Source: Pseudomonas sp. B20(2017) (GTDB taxonomy: Bacteria > Pseudomonadota > Gammaproteobacteria > Pseudomonadales > Pseudomonadaceae). Taken from it: a stretch of DNA of 64,000 nt. The notes below the pieces were generated by a model. The model did not search any database. It was not told the origin of the DNA and saw only the letters and a program-made list of their open reading frames with translations. Shown here in pieces: positions 50,979 through 59,471 of the stretch. Numbering within the stretch: the first letter of the stretch is position 1; each line of letters starts with the position of its first letter. A program made the position numbers and the translations under genes. The DNA lies in NCBI RefSeq assembly GCF_002113125.1, contig NZ_NEJP01000005.1, positions 130,450-194,449 of the forward strand, read 5' to 3'.

Positions 50979-51725
50979 ATGGAGTTTCTGCGTTTTCTGG
51001 CATTTGTCGCGGCCTGGGGTTTGATGTGGCGCTGGGTGGTGAAAAACCGCGGCAGCTGGAATCTGTTTTACGCCAACCTGGTCGGTGTCGCGGGCGGTTT
51101 CATTGTTTCGATGGTGGTGCTGGCGATCACTTTTTCACTGTTCCCGTCGGCGCATCGCTACGACGCCGCGCAGACTGAAAACGTCGTGGCACAGCAGGAA
51201 GCCGAGCCGACCTCGTTGCTGCCGGAGGCCGAGGCGGTTGCGAGCCCCGCTGCGCTGAAAGATGCGCCGGTGTTTGCCGCTATCGAGCCGGACAACAAGC
51301 CTTCTCCAGCGGATTCCGCGTTGCTGCCGAACTACGCCAGTCGGGCGCCGAAGACGATGTCGGTGCAAACCGTGATCGACCAGAGTGACGATGAGGGGCG
51401 CAAGGCCCTGACGGCGCTGAGCAAAAAACTGCGCGCCGACGTCCAGGGCGACAAGTCGATGCTGGCGTATGTCATGTGCAGCCCGTTCGTGACCAGCACC
51501 TTGCGCTTCCCCGCATCTGCCCGTTTTGCCGACAGCAAAAGCCTGACGCCGCAGCGCTTCAAGGATCAGGTTTACAGCTTCAGCAACACCGTCACCGCGC
51601 GGAACATGAATGGCGACGACGTGACGTACCGCTTCGACTGCTCCGTACAGGAACAGCCAAGCGTTGACTCGACACCTGCCGAATGGCGCCTGATGGCGCT
51701 GAAGCTAGAAAAAACGGGCTCTTAA
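50979..51725 (+). CDS. Membrane-anchored protein, paralog 3 of 3, with added periplasmic domain
   Basis: A 248-residue protein. Residues 1-55 match the N-terminal two-segment block of paralogs 1 and 2 (WRWVVKNRGSWNLFYANLVG). An Ala/Glu/Pro-rich linker (about 60-115) leads to a C-terminal domain (about 125-245) with YVMCSPFVTSTLRFPASARF and a second cysteine in RFDCSVQE, which could form a disulfide if periplasmic. AAGGAAAGGATCGA before the ATG is a good ribosome-binding site. I recognise no named family. It is a fusion of the shared membrane block to a new domain. Confidence 0.7.
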   Translation: MEFLRFLAFVAAWGLMWRWVVKNRGSWNLFYANLVGVAGGFIVSMVVLAITFSLFPSAHRYDAAQTENVVAQQEAEPTSLLPEAEAVASPAALKDAPVFAAIEPDNKPSPADSALLPNYASRAPKTMSVQTVIDQSDDEGRKALTALSKKLRADVQGDKSMLAYVMCSPFVTSTLRFPASARFADSKSLTPQRFKDQVYSFSNTVTARNMNGDDVTYRFDCSVQEQPSVDSTPAEWRLMALKLEKTGS

Positions 51726-51796
51726 GCCTGGTTTAAGGGTTCGAGGCGCCGGCTGCGCTATCATCGCCGGCCTGTGCGCCTTGAGCTTTTCCCCCG

Positions 51797-53716
51797 ATGC
51801 CTCCGACACCTGATGACCTGAGCCCGTTGCCTGCTGTTCTGGCCGGGCCACTGCTGCGCCGACTGGAACCGACGCGCTTAGTGCTTTGGCTGGTCGGCAG
51901 CCGCGAACTGTCGTTGACCTTGCGCTTGCAAGGCGTAGGAGACATTCCACTGGATGCCGGGAAATGTACGGTCATTCCTGTGGGTATCCTGGCGTTTGTT
52001 CACCTGATCAACGTTCCGCTGGAAACCGTCCTGCCCTGCGACACCCGCATCGACTACGACCTGTTGATCGATGGCTTGCAGCCCATCGCCGACTGGGCGC
52101 CACACCTGCTCTACGACGACGCCACCTGCCCGAACTTCGTCCTGCGTTCGCGTATCGATCAGTTGCTCCACGGTTCCTGCCGCAAACCCCATCACCCGGC
52201 CGCCGACGGCCTGCTCTGCGTTGACCGGTTGCTGGCTGCCGAAACCGATCCGCAGCAACGCCCCGCCCTATTGATGATGAGCGGCGATCAGGTTTACGCC
52301 GACGACGTTGCCGGTCCGATGTTGCGGGCGATTCATGCCCTGATCGAACGCCTCGGTCTGTTTGGTGAGCACCTCGAAGGCGCGGTGGTCAGCGACAGCG
52401 CCAAGCTCTACGAGCACCCGGCCAGCTACTACCATCGTGCGGATTTGCTGCCGGCACTGGAAAGCAACGAGTCCCTGCGCGAGCGTTTTTTCGGTGGTGC
52501 GCGCAAGCCGATTTTCACCAGCAGCAGCGCCGACAATCACCTCGTGACCTTTGCCGAAGTCATGACGATGTATTTGCTGGTGTGGTCGCCAACGCCCTGG
52601 ACTCTGGTCAATCCGCAGCCGCCAGCACTGACGCCTGACCGCCTCAAGCGCTATGCCCTCGAACAGACCCGCATCGACGGTTTCAAGGCCGGCCTCGGCC
52701 AGGTGGCCCGGGCATTGGCGCACCTGCCGAGCCTGATGATCTTCGATGACCACGACATCACCGACGACTGGAACCTGTCCGCGCAATGGGAGGAAACGGC
52801 CTACGGCCATCCGTTCTCCAAACGCATCATCGGCAACGCGCTGATCGCCTACATGTTGTGTCAGGGTTGGGGCAACAATCCGGATGCATTCAGCGCAGTG
52901 CTGGAGAAAACCCGAGGCCTGAACGCCAGCGGTGACGACCGCTATCTCGATGCTCCCGTGCAGGACGAATTGATCGGGGAACTGCTGCGTTTTCAGCAAT
53001 GGCATTTCGTATTGCCGACCAACCCGGCGCTGGTGGTGCTCGACACCCGCACCCGACGCTGGCGCAGCGAAATGGCGCTCAAGCAACCGTCGGGTTTGCT
53101 GGACTGGGAAGCCTTGAGCGAACTGCAGCAGGAACTGCTCGACCATCCTTCGGCGATCATCGTTTCGCCGGCACCAATCTTCGGTGTGAAACTGATCGAA
53201 ACCGTGCAACGAGTATTCAGCTGGTGCGGTTATCCACTGCTGGTGGACGCAGAAAACTGGATGGCCCATCGCGGCGCAGCCCAGGTAATCCTGAACATTT
53301 TCCGACACTCACGTACACCGGGCAGTTACGTGGTGCTGTCAGGCGACGTGCATTATTCCTTCGTCTATGAAGTCCTGATCCGACACCGCAAGGCCGGCCC
53401 GCGCATCTGGCAAATCACCAGCAGCGGCATCAAAAACGAATTCCCGCCTACCCTGCTGGAATGGTTTGACCGCCTCAACCGCTGGCTCTACTCACCACGC
53501 TCGCCGCTCAACTGGCTGACCAAACGCCGCCGCATGCGCGTCGTCCCGTACGTGCCGGAACACGCCGAAGCGGGTGAACGGCTGTGGAACTCGGCGGGGA
53601 TTGGTCAGGTGTTTTTCAATCAACAGGGGCAACCGAAAGACATCATTCAGCACAACTCGAACGGCGCACCGAAGACCCGTATGTTGGCGCCGGATTTGTC
53701 GGACACCCCTGATTAG
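51797..53716 (+). CDS. PhoD-like metallophosphatase family protein
   Basis: A 639-residue protein of the PhoD/alkaline phosphatase D type. Metal-site motifs are MSGDQVYADD near residue 161, IFDDHDITDDWNL near 314 and LSGDVHYSF near 514. No Tat or Sec signal is visible at the N-terminus (MPPTPDDLSPLPAVLAGP), which is unusual for PhoD and suggests a cytoplasmic place. The substrate is unknown. A TATCAT box lies about 35 bases upstream. Confidence 0.75.
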   Translation: MPPTPDDLSPLPAVLAGPLLRRLEPTRLVLWLVGSRELSLTLRLQGVGDIPLDAGKCTVIPVGILAFVHLINVPLETVLPCDTRIDYDLLIDGLQPIADWAPHLLYDDATCPNFVLRSRIDQLLHGSCRKPHHPAADGLLCVDRLLAAETDPQQRPALLMMSGDQVYADDVAGPMLRAIHALIERLGLFGEHLEGAVVSDSAKLYEHPASYYHRADLLPALESNESLRERFFGGARKPIFTSSSADNHLVTFAEVMTMYLLVWSPTPWTLVNPQPPALTPDRLKRYALEQTRIDGFKAGLGQVARALAHLPSLMIFDDHDITDDWNLSAQWEETAYGHPFSKRIIGNALIAYMLCQGWGNNPDAFSAVLEKTRGLNASGDDRYLDAPVQDELIGELLRFQQWHFVLPTNPALVVLDTRTRRWRSEMALKQPSGLLDWEALSELQQELLDHPSAIIVSPAPIFGVKLIETVQRVFSWCGYPLLVDAENWMAHRGAAQVILNIFRHSRTPGSYVVLSGDVHYSFVYEVLIRHRKAGPRIWQITSSGIKNEFPPTLLEWFDRLNRWLYSPRSPLNWLTKRRRMRVVPYVPEHAEAGERLWNSAGIGQVFFNQQGQPKDIIQHNSNGAPKTRMLAPDLSDTPD

Positions 53717-53913
53717 AAAAATCTCACGTAGAGAGTGAGAAGGATGGCAGGCTCGTCGGAATCAGCTTACAGAAGACCCAGAAACGTCTCGATGAGACTT
53801 CGGTGATACTCAGTACGCCGCAGGCAGCCCGTCTGTGGCACAGCCACGGGTAGGAATCGCCTTGTCGCCCTGTACTCATTTCTGAACGTTCTTTGTATCA
53901 AGCGAGGTGTGAG

Positions 53914-54168
53914 ATGGACACTATCAACTACACCACAGCTCGTGCGCACTTGGCTGAAACCATGGAACGCGTGAATGAAGACTGCGCCCCATTGTTGGTA
54001 ACCCGTCAAAAAGGCGAGCCTGTCGTCATGATGTCTCTGGCCGAATACAACGCGCTGGAAGAAACGGCTTATCTGCTGCGTTCTCCGGCCAATGCCGAGC
54101 GCTTGATCAAATCGATTGGCGAAATGCGCGCTGGAAAAGCCAAAGTCAGGCAGCTGTTCGAAGAATAA
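53914..54168 (+). CDS. yefM: YefM-type antitoxin
   Basis: An 84-residue Phd/YefM antitoxin. The DNA-binding N-terminus (MDTINYTTARAHLAETMERV) and the block LLVTRQKGEPVVMMSLAEYNALEET are typical; the C-terminal helix (ANAERLIKSIGEMRAGKAKVRQLFEE) is the toxin-neutralising part. I chose ATG 53914, preceded by GAGGTGTGAG. It is followed directly by the yoeB frame. The intact antitoxin would normally autorepress the pair. Confidence 0.92.
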   Translation: MDTINYTTARAHLAETMERVNEDCAPLLVTRQKGEPVVMMSLAEYNALEETAYLLRSPANAERLIKSIGEMRAGKAKVRQLFEE

Positions 54169-54419
54169 AAATCCAGTTCACGCCAACGGGCTGGGAAGAC
54201 TACTTATGGTTTCAACAAAACGATAAGACCGGTCTCAAACGAATCAATCTTTTGATCAAAGCGATCCAGCGCCAAACCTTTGAAGGCTTGGGTAAACCGG
54301 AGCCGCTCAAGCACAACATGAGCGGCTTCTGGTCACGGCGGATAACTGCCGAGCATCGCCTGGTCTATGCAATCGTAGGCGGCGAAATCTGCGTCATAAC
54401 TTGCAGATTTCACTACTGA
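54165..54419 (+). pseudogene. yoeB: YoeB-type mRNA interferase frame with ATA at the start position
   Basis: An 84-codon frame, full length for YoeB, with all active-site features: the Glu of GKPEPLKHN, the Arg of SGFWSRRITAEHRLVY and the C-terminal His-Tyr (RFHY). The codon at the family's start position is ATA, not ATG, and its first base is the last base before the yefM TAA. If the ancestor had an ATGA overlap, one G-to-A change would convert ATG to ATA while turning the antitoxin stop TGA into TAA. The next in-frame start-like codon is a TTG about 30 codons in, too late for a working toxin. It may be silent, or start weakly at ATA or ATC. The 3' end overlaps the opposing gene by 7 bases. 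Confidence 0.75.
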
Positions 54420-55600
54420 CCGGGGGATGAGACATGGCTCAGGGAACGGCCAACTCCTCTGACAATCATCCCCACCTCCCGCTCATCAATCGTCAGCGGC
54501 GGCAACAGCCGGATCGTCTTGCCGCGAGTGACGTTGATCAGCAGTCCATGATCCCGCGCGGCAATCAGTGTCAGGTCGCGGATCGGCTGTTTGAGTTCGA
54601 TGCCGATCATCAGCCCTTGTCCACGAATCGCCAGCACATTCGGATTGTCCGCCAGCTCTGCGCGCAAGCGGGTCAGCAGGCGCTCACCCTGGACCCTGGC
54701 ATTTTCCAGCAGGCCTTGTTCTTCGATGATCTCGAGCACGGTGCAACCTACCCGGCACGCCAGTGGATTGCCGCCGAAGGTGCTGCCGTGGCTGCCGGGG
54801 GTGAACAGATCCGCCGCCCGGCCTCGTGCCAGGCAGGCGCCGATCGGCACGCCGTTGCCCAGGCCCTTGGCGAGGGTCATGACGTCGGGAACGATGCCTT
54901 CGTGCTGGAACGCAAACCAGCGGCCGGTACGGCCGATGCCGGTCTGGATTTCGTCGAGCATCAACAGCCAGGCGTGGCGGTTGCACAATTCACGCAGGGT
55001 CTTGAGGTAGCCGGGCGGCGCCAGTTGCACACCGCTTTCACCTTGAATCGGTTCGACCAGAATCGCCACGATCCGCTGACCATGCTTGCGCTGCACTTGC
55101 TCCAGCGCCTCAAGATCGCCGAACGGCACTTTGACGAAATCCCCGGGCAAGTCATTGAAACCCAAGCGCACCGCCGGGCCATCGCTGGCGGACAGGGTGC
55201 CGAGGGTACGGCCATGAAACGCGTTGGCCATCACCACCACCAGCGGCTGCTCGATACCTTTGCGCCAGCCGTACAGACGTGCCAGTTTCAGCGCGGTTTC
55301 GTTGGCCTCGGCACCGGAGTTGTTGAAGAATGCCCGCTCCATCCCCGCCAGCCGAGTCAACTTCTGCGCCAGCGATTGTTGCCAGTCGATGCTGTAGAGA
55401 TTGGAAGTGTGCAGTAGCAATCCGGCCTGCTCGCTGATCGCCGAGACGATGCGCGGGTGCGAGTGGCCGACATTGGTCACCGCCACGCCCGCCACCGCGT
55501 CCAGATACTCGCGGCCCGCCTGATCCCAGAGTCGGGTGCCCAGGCCTTTGATGAAGCTCAAGTCCAGCGGTTGATAAGTGTTCATCAGGGCGGCGCTCAT
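54413..55600 (-). CDS. Acetylornithine/succinylornithine-type aminotransferase (class III)
   Basis: A 395-residue PLP enzyme of the ArgD group. Motifs are [70 protein letters not shown] and the PLP lysine in [15 protein letters not shown]. Length fits. This resembles the second argD-type gene of fluorescent pseudomonads and may act on acetylornithine or another omega-amino acid. I chose ATG 55600 with GGAG upstream; the frame opens at TTG 55618. It is divergent from a LysR gene. Confidence 0.85.
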   Translation of the reverse strand: MSAALMNTYQPLDLSFIKGLGTRLWDQAGREYLDAVAGVAVTNVGHSHPRIVSAISEQAGLLLHTSNLYSIDWQQSLAQKLTRLAGMERAFFNNSGAEANETALKLARLYGWRKGIEQPLVVVMANAFHGRTLGTLSASDGPAVRLGFNDLPGDFVKVPFGDLEALEQVQRKHGQRIVAILVEPIQGESGVQLAPPGYLKTLRELCNRHAWLLMLDEIQTGIGRTGRWFAFQHEGIVPDVMTLAKGLGNGVPIGACLARGRAADLFTPGSHGSTFGGNPLACRVGCTVLEIIEEQGLLENARVQGERLLTRLRAELADNPNVLAIRGQGLMIGIELKQPIRDLTLIAARDHGLLINVTRGKTIRLLPPLTIDEREVGMIVRGVGRSLSHVSSPGQ

Positions 55601-55703
55601 GTCGGCAAACTCCAGCAAGGTGAGAAGTTGCTGGCAGTATGGTTATCCACCCGAACTGGATAAACTCGGCAAAACTTCAATCATTTAAAAGCCGGGCTTG
55701 ATA

Positions 55704-56609
55704 ATGGATCTTTTCCAGTCGATGAGCGTGTACGTCAAGGTTGTGGAGTCCGGCAGCATGACAGCGGCCGCGCTGCAGTGCGAAATGTCCACAACCATGG
55801 TGGGCAATCACCTGCGGGCGCTGGAGCAACGGCTCGGTGTGCAACTGTTGCAACGCACCACCCGCCGCCAGCGGCTGACCGAGTTCGGCAGCGTTTACTA
55901 CCAGCGCTGCCTGGAAGTGCTCGGCCTGGTCGCCGACTCCGAACGCCTCGCCGAACAGACGCTCGATGAACCGCGCGGCATTCTGCGGGTTACTGCGCCG
56001 CTGACCTTTGGCGTTGAACGTCTGGCCCCGGCGCTCAGTGAGTTTTCCCTGCAATGTCCGCAGGTCAAACTCGACGTGATCCTGACCAACCGTCGCCCGG
56101 ACCTGCTGGAAAGCGGTCTCGACGTGGCCTTCCGACTGGGCCACTTCGACCAGTCCAACCTGATCGCCCGCCCCCTGATCGACTACACCCTGACCGTCTG
56201 CGCCTCCCCGGAATACGTGGCCCGACGCGGCATGCCGCTCACGCCTGAAGAGCTGCGTCAGCACGACTGCCTGTCCTTCGCCTACCCCGCCGGCGATGAC
56301 TGGCAATCGGTGGAAAAACAGTGGCGCCTCAGCGGCCCGGATGGCGAAATCATGGTCGACGTCAAAGGGCCAATGCTGATCAACAGTTCCGCCGGCCTGC
56401 ATCAGGCCGCGCGCACCGGCATGGGCATCGTGATGCTGCCGGACGCGCTGGTGGAGCAGGACCTGCGCGACGGCCGACTGGTCGTCGTGATGCCGGACTA
56501 CCAGCCGCCAAACCGGCCGATGCATCTGCTTTACGCGCCGGATCGCTATCGGCTGCCGAAACTGCGTCGCTTCGTCGAGTTCGCCATGCAGATGTGGGGC
56601 AGACCGTAA
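55704..56609 (+). CDS. LysR-type transcriptional regulator
   Basis: A 301-residue regulator. The helix-turn-helix spans about residues 16-45 (VESGSMTAAALQCEMSTTMVGNHLRALEQRLG), unusual in the MSTTMVGNHL recognition helix but of the CrgA/PecT subgroup type, followed by an effector domain (RPDLLESGLDVAFRLG). I chose ATG 55704. It faces the aminotransferase gene across about 100 bases and is the likely regulator of it. Confidence 0.85.
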   Translation: MDLFQSMSVYVKVVESGSMTAAALQCEMSTTMVGNHLRALEQRLGVQLLQRTTRRQRLTEFGSVYYQRCLEVLGLVADSERLAEQTLDEPRGILRVTAPLTFGVERLAPALSEFSLQCPQVKLDVILTNRRPDLLESGLDVAFRLGHFDQSNLIARPLIDYTLTVCASPEYVARRGMPLTPEELRQHDCLSFAYPAGDDWQSVEKQWRLSGPDGEIMVDVKGPMLINSSAGLHQAARTGMGIVMLPDALVEQDLRDGRLVVVMPDYQPPNRPMHLLYAPDRYRLPKLRRFVEFAMQMWGRP

Positions 56610-56654
56610 GCAACGCGACTACTGTTGGAAATACACCAGGGACGGGATCAACGA

Positions 56655-57059
56655 ATGAACAAAGACATTTCAATACGCGACCTCCTGCCCACGGAAGTGG
56701 AGGCGGCAAGGCAGTTTCTCGAGCGGCACGGCTGGGGCCACCGCACCGGCACCGCCGAGCATTTCGCCCAGCTCATCCAGAACTCCCAACGCACCGCCAT
56801 TGCATTGAGCGGCCAGCAGATTGTCGGTTTCGCCCGAGGCCTCACCGATGGTTTGTCCAACGGTTACCTGTCGATGGTAGTGGTCGACGGGCAACATCGG
56901 CGCGCGGGCATCGGGCGGGCGCTGGTTGAACATGTAATGGGCGACAACACCGACATTACCTGGGTTCTGCGTGCCGGGCGCGAAGGCGCGGAAGCGTTTT
57001 TCGCCAGTCTGGGGTTTGAAACATCGGTTATTGCGATGGAGCGTTTGCGGCTGCAATAG
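56655..57059 (+). CDS. GNAT-family N-acetyltransferase
   Basis: A 134-residue acetyltransferase. The acetyl-CoA binding loop is in VVVDGQHRRAGIGRALVEHVM (near 75-95) and the final strand in FFASLGFETSVIAMERL. I chose ATG 56655 with GGGA upstream. The substrate cannot be inferred; it may act on a small molecule or antibiotic. It lies between the LysR gene and a small membrane protein on the same strand. Confidence 0.82.
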   Translation: MNKDISIRDLLPTEVEAARQFLERHGWGHRTGTAEHFAQLIQNSQRTAIALSGQQIVGFARGLTDGLSNGYLSMVVVDGQHRRAGIGRALVEHVMGDNTDITWVLRAGREGAEAFFASLGFETSVIAMERLRLQ

Positions 57060-57122
57060 CCGACGTTTACTGTGACCCCGGCTATGCTCCACCCTCCTCC
57101 TTTCCAGCATGGATGCTGCGCA

Positions 57123-57647
57123 ATGCTCACGATTCTGCAAAACACCCCGTTGCGGGTTTACCTGATTCTTCTGCTGGTGGTCTGTCTCGGTATCAAGGCA
57201 TTTTCTCCTCGCCGTGAAAGCCGCGCCTCAATGCTCATAACACCCCCGGCGTTTCTCGCGTGGTCGCTGTACTGCGTGAATCTGACGATCAACCCGACCT
57301 TGTTTTTGAGTACCTGGTTCGGCGCGCTGTTGTTGGGCGGTCTCTCGGCCTGGCTGGTGTTCTCCCGGCGGGGCGTAGTGCTCGACGACTCCGCGACCGG
57401 GCTGATCATGCCCGGCACGGTAAAAACCCTGATCATGTATTTGATGTTCTTTTTCGCAAACTACTACTTCAATTATCAGCATGACGTGCATCCGGAGCTT
57501 TCCTCCTCCCCCGAACTGCTGCTGCTCAAGTCCGGTATTGCAGGTTTCATGTGCGGCCTGATCGGTACCCGCTCGTTGAAGCTCTACTGGACGCTGCGTG
57601 ACCTGGCGTCCCGGCGGTTGCCGATAAATGCCGTCGCCAATGAATAA
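57123..57647 (+). CDS. DUF6622-like membrane protein
   Basis: A 174-residue integral membrane protein with about five hydrophobic segments. The start MLTILQNTPLRVYLILLLVV and the block GLIMPGTVKTLIMYLMFFFANYY resemble DUF6622, which has no known function. I chose ATG 57123, in line with the family N-terminus. After it, 57648-57820 shows nothing clear. Confidence 0.6.
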   Translation: MLTILQNTPLRVYLILLLVVCLGIKAFSPRRESRASMLITPPAFLAWSLYCVNLTINPTLFLSTWFGALLLGGLSAWLVFSRRGVVLDDSATGLIMPGTVKTLIMYLMFFFANYYFNYQHDVHPELSSSPELLLLKSGIAGFMCGLIGTRSLKLYWTLRDLASRRLPINAVANE

Positions 57648-57820
57648 CGCAGGGCGCTCGCGGTGCCTGGTTACCCTTCAGTAAACATCAGGATAAATAA
57701 TCGGCACCGCCGGCCCCTTGCTCCGTGACAACGCCGCCGCGCTCCCCTAAATTAGTCGGCCTGAAAAAGCCTTCAGCGCTTTCTCGTCTCATCTCAAGTT
57801 AAAAAAGTAGTGAAATTTCA

Positions 57821-58525
57821 ATGTCCGATTTCAACACCGCTGAATCCGTAGTCACTCTGTCGTCCAAAGCGGAATACGAAAACTCCATCAATCTTTCACA
57901 ACACATCCCACAGGCGAAGATCATCAGCGAGATGGTGCTGGACGCCTTCCAGTCGAGCCGCGAGAGCGATCAGATCCGCGAGTTGCGCGCCGCGATCCGC
58001 CAGGCCCACGACCGCTTCGATGACGACCAGGCTTACGAACTGATGGGTCAGCTCAAAGCGCTGAAAGATGCCGAGGCCGCTGACACCGCCGCGCTCGAAG
58101 ACCTGAGCAACAAATTCCCGATCAGCCGCATCCTGTCCAGCTTCAAGGACGATCCGGCGTTTCAGGAAATCGTCTACGGCTTGGCCCTCAAGGTTCTGAA
58201 CCAGACCCATCAGGCGATCAGCAACCCGAGCGGCGGCAAGAGCAAGGCCGCACGCGCCAAGAAAGACGTCGAAGTGTTCAGCATCAGCAAGGACGGCATC
58301 AGCGTGACCCTGCCGATGCGCACGCCGCGTTCGCGCCTTAGTGTGGATCGCGAGGCGCTGGAATTCCTCGGTTTCAGCTTTGTGGGTGAAGGTGATGAAG
58401 CCGAAGTCGAAGGCGAAACCTTCGTCGACAACGCCGGCACCGAGCACGCCATCAACCGCAAGAACATCATTACCGCGCTGCAACAGCAGACCGCGTTCGA
58501 CGGCTACAGCATCGCTGCCCAGTAA
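57821..58525 (+). CDS. Conserved hypothetical protein
   Basis: A 234-residue soluble protein with a helical acidic N-terminal half (ESDQIRELRAAIRQAHDRFDDDQ) and a C-terminal half with strands. A Lys/Ala-rich hinge (SGGKSKAARAKKDVEV) separates them. No signal peptide or membrane segment. I know it only as a protein conserved in Pseudomonas. A strong terminator follows. Confidence 0.65.
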   Translation: MSDFNTAESVVTLSSKAEYENSINLSQHIPQAKIISEMVLDAFQSSRESDQIRELRAAIRQAHDRFDDDQAYELMGQLKALKDAEAADTAALEDLSNKFPISRILSSFKDDPAFQEIVYGLALKVLNQTHQAISNPSGGKSKAARAKKDVEVFSISKDGISVTLPMRTPRSRLSVDREALEFLGFSFVGEGDEAEVEGETFVDNAGTEHAINRKNIITALQQQTAFDGYSIAAQ

Positions 58526-58539
58526 CACTGGCGCTGACG

Positions 58540-58576
58540 AAAAAGCCCCGCTCTGAATTTCAGGCGGGGCTTTTTG
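58540..58576 (+). terminator. Terminator after the hypothetical gene
   Basis: AAAAAGCCCCGC and GCGGGGCTTTTT flank a 12-base loop. It can work in both directions and also protects the RidA gene end. Confidence 0.88.
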
Positions 58577-58594
58577 TTGTGCGGTGATTGGAGG

Positions 58595-59086
58595 TTATGC
58601 CGATGGATGCACGGCGGCAATCATGTCGACTTCGATGGCTGCATTCTTCGGCAACTGATAGACGCCGACGGTGGTGCGAGTGTGACGCCCGACATCGCCC
58701 AACACATAACTGAATACATCCGACGCGCCGTTGGCGACTTCACTGAGGTCGACGAAATCCGGCGTGGACTTCACGTACACCGTGACCCGCAACAACGATC
58801 TGACTTTGTCCAGCGAACCGACCGCATCGACGATAAAGGCCAGGCAGCGCATCGCGCTGATGCTCGCCGCCGCCTGCGCATCCTTGAGCGTCAGCTCCTG
58901 GCCCACACGCCCCGGATACTGAATCTTGCCCTCGGTGCGCGGCACCATGCCGCTGATGTAAATCTCATCGTGATGACGGATCAACGGCGCGTAATTGCCA
59001 CCCACCGTGTTCTCGCCATTGATGTCGTAGTTCAGCTCTTTTGCCAGGGCAATGAAGCGCTCGTCGCAGGTCATCCTCTCAGTCAT
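58595..59086 (-). CDS. RidA (YjgF/YER057c) family protein
   Basis: A 163-residue RidA-type protein; members hydrolyse reactive enamines and imines. The family pattern is visible in YISGMVPRTEGKIQYPGRVGQELT, VTVYVKSTPDF and VGVYQLPKNAAIEVDMIAAV. The catalytic arginine usually found before the final EVD strand is replaced by VGVYQLPKN here, so this belongs to a divergent subgroup whose activity is uncertain. I chose ATG 59086 (GAGG upstream); the frame runs to 59305 but the added part is a different sequence. Confidence 0.8.
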   Translation of the reverse strand: MTERMTCDERFIALAKELNYDINGENTVGGNYAPLIRHHDEIYISGMVPRTEGKIQYPGRVGQELTLKDAQAAASISAMRCLAFIVDAVGSLDKVRSLLRVTVYVKSTPDFVDLSEVANGASDVFSYVLGDVGRHTRTTVGVYQLPKNAAIEVDMIAAVHPSA

Positions 59087-59471
59087 TTCACCCAGCCTCT
59101 TGATCGATGCATGAAAACCGCAGATTACGACAGTCGAGCGCCGAGCAGTGCATGGCGCCATAACTGACAGGGTTGGATCCAAATCTAGAGGGTTTGCAAT
59201 ACGGTCGCAACCTGAAGAACGATGCTCGCCAGATAGTCCTTGCCGATGAATAGCCATCTCCTGAACTCCGAGCATCAATTCGTCAAACAGATCGCGTTTT
59301 TTCATATAACCCTGGCTTCCAAGAATGGGTACAAATACTGGCTACAATTCTCAATCAGGCTGATCGTACCTGTGAGAACCCATGCCAACATCGGGAGCTT
59401 TCCTAAACGCTAGTCAGCACTTTCCTAAATAGCTTGAGCGGCAATCACCCTGATCAAGGAAAGAGGAAGTG
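59087..59471. other. Gene-poor stretch with probable antitoxin remnant
   Basis: On the minus strand from 59305 the first 22 residues (MKKRDLFDELMLGVQEMAIH) resemble the N-terminus of HigA-type antitoxins (MxKRDLFxELMxGxxxM). Similarity then stops, and a shifted frame reads KDYLASIVLQVATVLQTL before a stop at about 59190. I take this as a decayed gene end rather than a working gene. The remaining bases up to 59471 are AT-richer and show only the ribosome-binding site of the next gene. Confidence 0.35.

Noticed and set aside
53722..53740. Small inverted repeat TCTCAC...GTGAGA after the PhoD-like gene as its terminator
   Set aside because: No T-run follows on the plus strand; the A-run is on the wrong side for that gene.
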